Shown here piece by piece: positions 62,853-64,000 of a stretch of 64,000 nt of DNA (position 1 is its first letter; every line of letters starts with the position of its first letter). Location: positions 1-64,000 of the forward strand of contig CAVERI010000005.1 in the NCBI GenBank assembly GCA_963618055.1. The letters run 5' to 3'. The DNA comes from SFHK01 sp963618055 (GTDB taxonomy: Bacteria > Bacillota > Clostridia > Christensenellales > Aristaeellaceae). The notes beneath the pieces were generated by a model. It was not told where the DNA came from. It ran no database searches and was given only the letters and a program-made list of their open reading frames with translations. A program made the position numbers and the translations under genes.

Positions 62853-64000
62853 ATGAGGGAGCGATGGATGAAAACCGCGCTTTGCGCGGTATCGGCGCTG
62901 CTTGTGGCGATGGCAGCGCTGTACGCGAGCGCAGCTTCGGATGGAAAGAAGCGCGAAATGGCGCTGAACACCGTCTATCAGCGGGCGTTTTATGAAACCT
63001 GCGAATACGTGAGCGGCATGGAAAACGATTTGAGCAAGCTGAATGCCACGAGCAGCGCGCGCACGCAGGTGTCCCTGCTCGACGACCTTTCCCGCCGGGC
63101 GCAGGGCGCGCAGTGCAATCTGGCGCTGCTGCCCGTGAGCATGGACGCGGCGACGGCCACAATGAAATTTGTGAATCAGGCGGGGGACTATGCCGAAACG
63201 CTCAGCGCGCGGCTGTCCGCCGGAGGGACGCTGGGCGAGGAGGATCGTGCGCAGCTTGACGTACTTTCGGAAAGCGCGTCCCTGTTCGCGTCGCGGCTGA
63301 ACGAAGCGCTGACGACGGGCGCGTTCACCGTCGGGGACGCGGGAGAGGTGCCGGAGCTGCTGGCGAACGCGCCGGATACATCCTACCCCACGCTTCTCTA
63401 CGACGGCCCGTTCTCCGACGCACGGCTGGACGGCACGGCGCGCGGCCCCTTCGGCGACGAGATGACGCGCGAGCAGGCAGCGCAGGCCCTGAAGGATTTC
63501 CTTGGCGACGACGCGGACGGCATCTCGTTCACCGGCGACGCGCAGGGCGAAACGGAGCTGTATGAGTTCACGCTTCGCTATCACGGGAACGAATGCAGCG
63601 CGGGCGTAAGCAAAAAGGGAGGCAGGCTGTTCTATCTTCTGCCGGACGCGCCGGGCGGCGAAAGCCTGCGCACGCAGGAGGAATGCGTCGAAGGTGCGAA
63701 AGCCTTCCTCGAAGGCCGCATTCCGGGCGAGGTGCAGGAAAGCTACTATCGCGTGTACGGCGGCGTGCTTACCGTGAACATGGTGCCGGTGGAAAGCGGA
63801 ATCCTGCTGTATCCCGACCTGATCAAGGTGCAGGTTTCCATGAGCGACGCGAGCGTAATCGGGCTTGAAATGAAGAATTACTACCGCAATCACGCACCGC
63901 GCGCGCTTCCGGAGCCGTCTATCGACGAAGCGCAGGCGCTCGCGCTGGCCGGAACGCGGCTTGAAACCGAGGGTGCGCGGATGTGCCTGATTCCCATTCG
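62853..64000 (+). CDS. ypeB: germination protein YpeB (3' end outside window)
   Basis: Partner that stabilises SleB in the spore. At least 382 codons are open to the window edge. An N-terminal membrane anchor (about 6-28) is followed by the helical YpeB domain and repeats of PepSY type. YPTLLYDGPFSDARLDG, YYRVYGGVLTVNMV and LLYPDLIKVQVSMSDASVIGLEMKNYY are the family signatures. The ATG lies four bases after the sleB stop. Full-length family members have about 450 residues, so only the end is missing. Confidence 0.94.
   Translation, partial: MRERWMKTALCAVSALLVAMAALYASAASDGKKREMALNTVYQRAFYETCEYVSGMENDLSKLNATSSARTQVSLLDDLSRRAQGAQCNLALLPVSMDAATATMKFVNQAGDYAETLSARLSAGGTLGEEDRAQLDVLSESASLFASRLNEALTTGAFTVGDAGEVPELLANAPDTSYPTLLYDGPFSDARLDGTARGPFGDEMTREQAAQALKDFLGDDADGISFTGDAQGETELYEFTLRYHGNECSAGVSKKGGRLFYLLPDAPGGESLRTQEECVEGAKAFLEGRIPGEVQESYYRVYGGVLTVNMVPVESGILLYPDLIKVQVSMSDASVIGLEMKNYYRNHAPRALPEPSIDEAQALALAGTRLETEGARMCLIPI

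Overview
The window looks like a piece of a GC-rich chromosome from an endospore-forming member of the Clostridia, probably a metagenome-assembled genome. A 235-base run of N lies inside pheT. The evidence for the lineage is Spo0A, a SpoIID-type protein, SpoIIR, SleB and YpeB, together with Firmicutes hallmarks: IreB upstream of RuvX, a CtsR operator at clpB, a T-box in front of pheS, BioY, and the CdaA/CdaR pair. A Christensenellales-like gut organism would fit, but that is a guess.

Layout. Positions 1-243 hold three tRNAs (His cut at the window edge, Gln, Lys). Positions 351-7220 hold a divergent metallophosphoesterase, radA, a SpoIID-like lipoprotein, a Nudix hydrolase, and an alpha-oxoamine synthase coupled to a short-chain dehydrogenase that resembles the entry of sphingolipid synthesis. 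Positions 7335-12239 hold ireB, a ruvX fused to a DUF1292 domain, and T-box-controlled pheST. Next come an AT-rich MATE exporter that looks acquired, a kdgK-kduI pair for pectin/uronate breakdown, dacF, CtsR-controlled clpB, an orphan CobH/CbiC-like protein and a GH106-like glycosidase.

The most distinctive block is 24336-35616, apparently one transcription unit. It encodes a DeoR regulator, a class II aldolase, a sorbitol-6-phosphate-dehydrogenase-like SDR, a PHP-domain protein fused to a SorE-like zinc dehydrogenase, the E2, E3 and fused E1-alpha/beta subunits of a lipoate-dependent 2-oxoacid dehydrogenase, and a lipoate ligase. I read it as a self-contained route from a phosphorylated sugar or polyol to an acyl-CoA; the substrate is unknown and no transporter or kinase is present.

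Positions 35701-49268 hold a Gfo/Idh/MocA oxidoreductase, bioY, spo0A, a large secreted Ig-like/NlpC-type protein, parE-parC, a TIM-barrel isomerase, a GH20-like hexosaminidase, a DUF2974 hydrolase and a histidine phosphatase. Positions 49325-54960 are mostly leftward cell-envelope and c-di-AMP genes (L,D-transpeptidase, PIG-V-like transferase, cdaR, cdaA). Positions 55032-58991 are leftward housekeeping genes (UPF0173 hydrolase, nnr, birA, mazG-like), with decayed tandem copies of the birA tail between birA and nnr. The window ends with ispE and the spore genes spoIIR-sleB-ypeB, the last cut by the window edge.

Recurring themes are in-frame fusions of neighbouring genes that keep a start codon and a ribosome-binding site inside the linker, intrinsic terminators placed directly against the next gene's ribosome-binding site, and interleaved divergent promoters. 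All product names rest on motifs and remembered family features; no database search was run.
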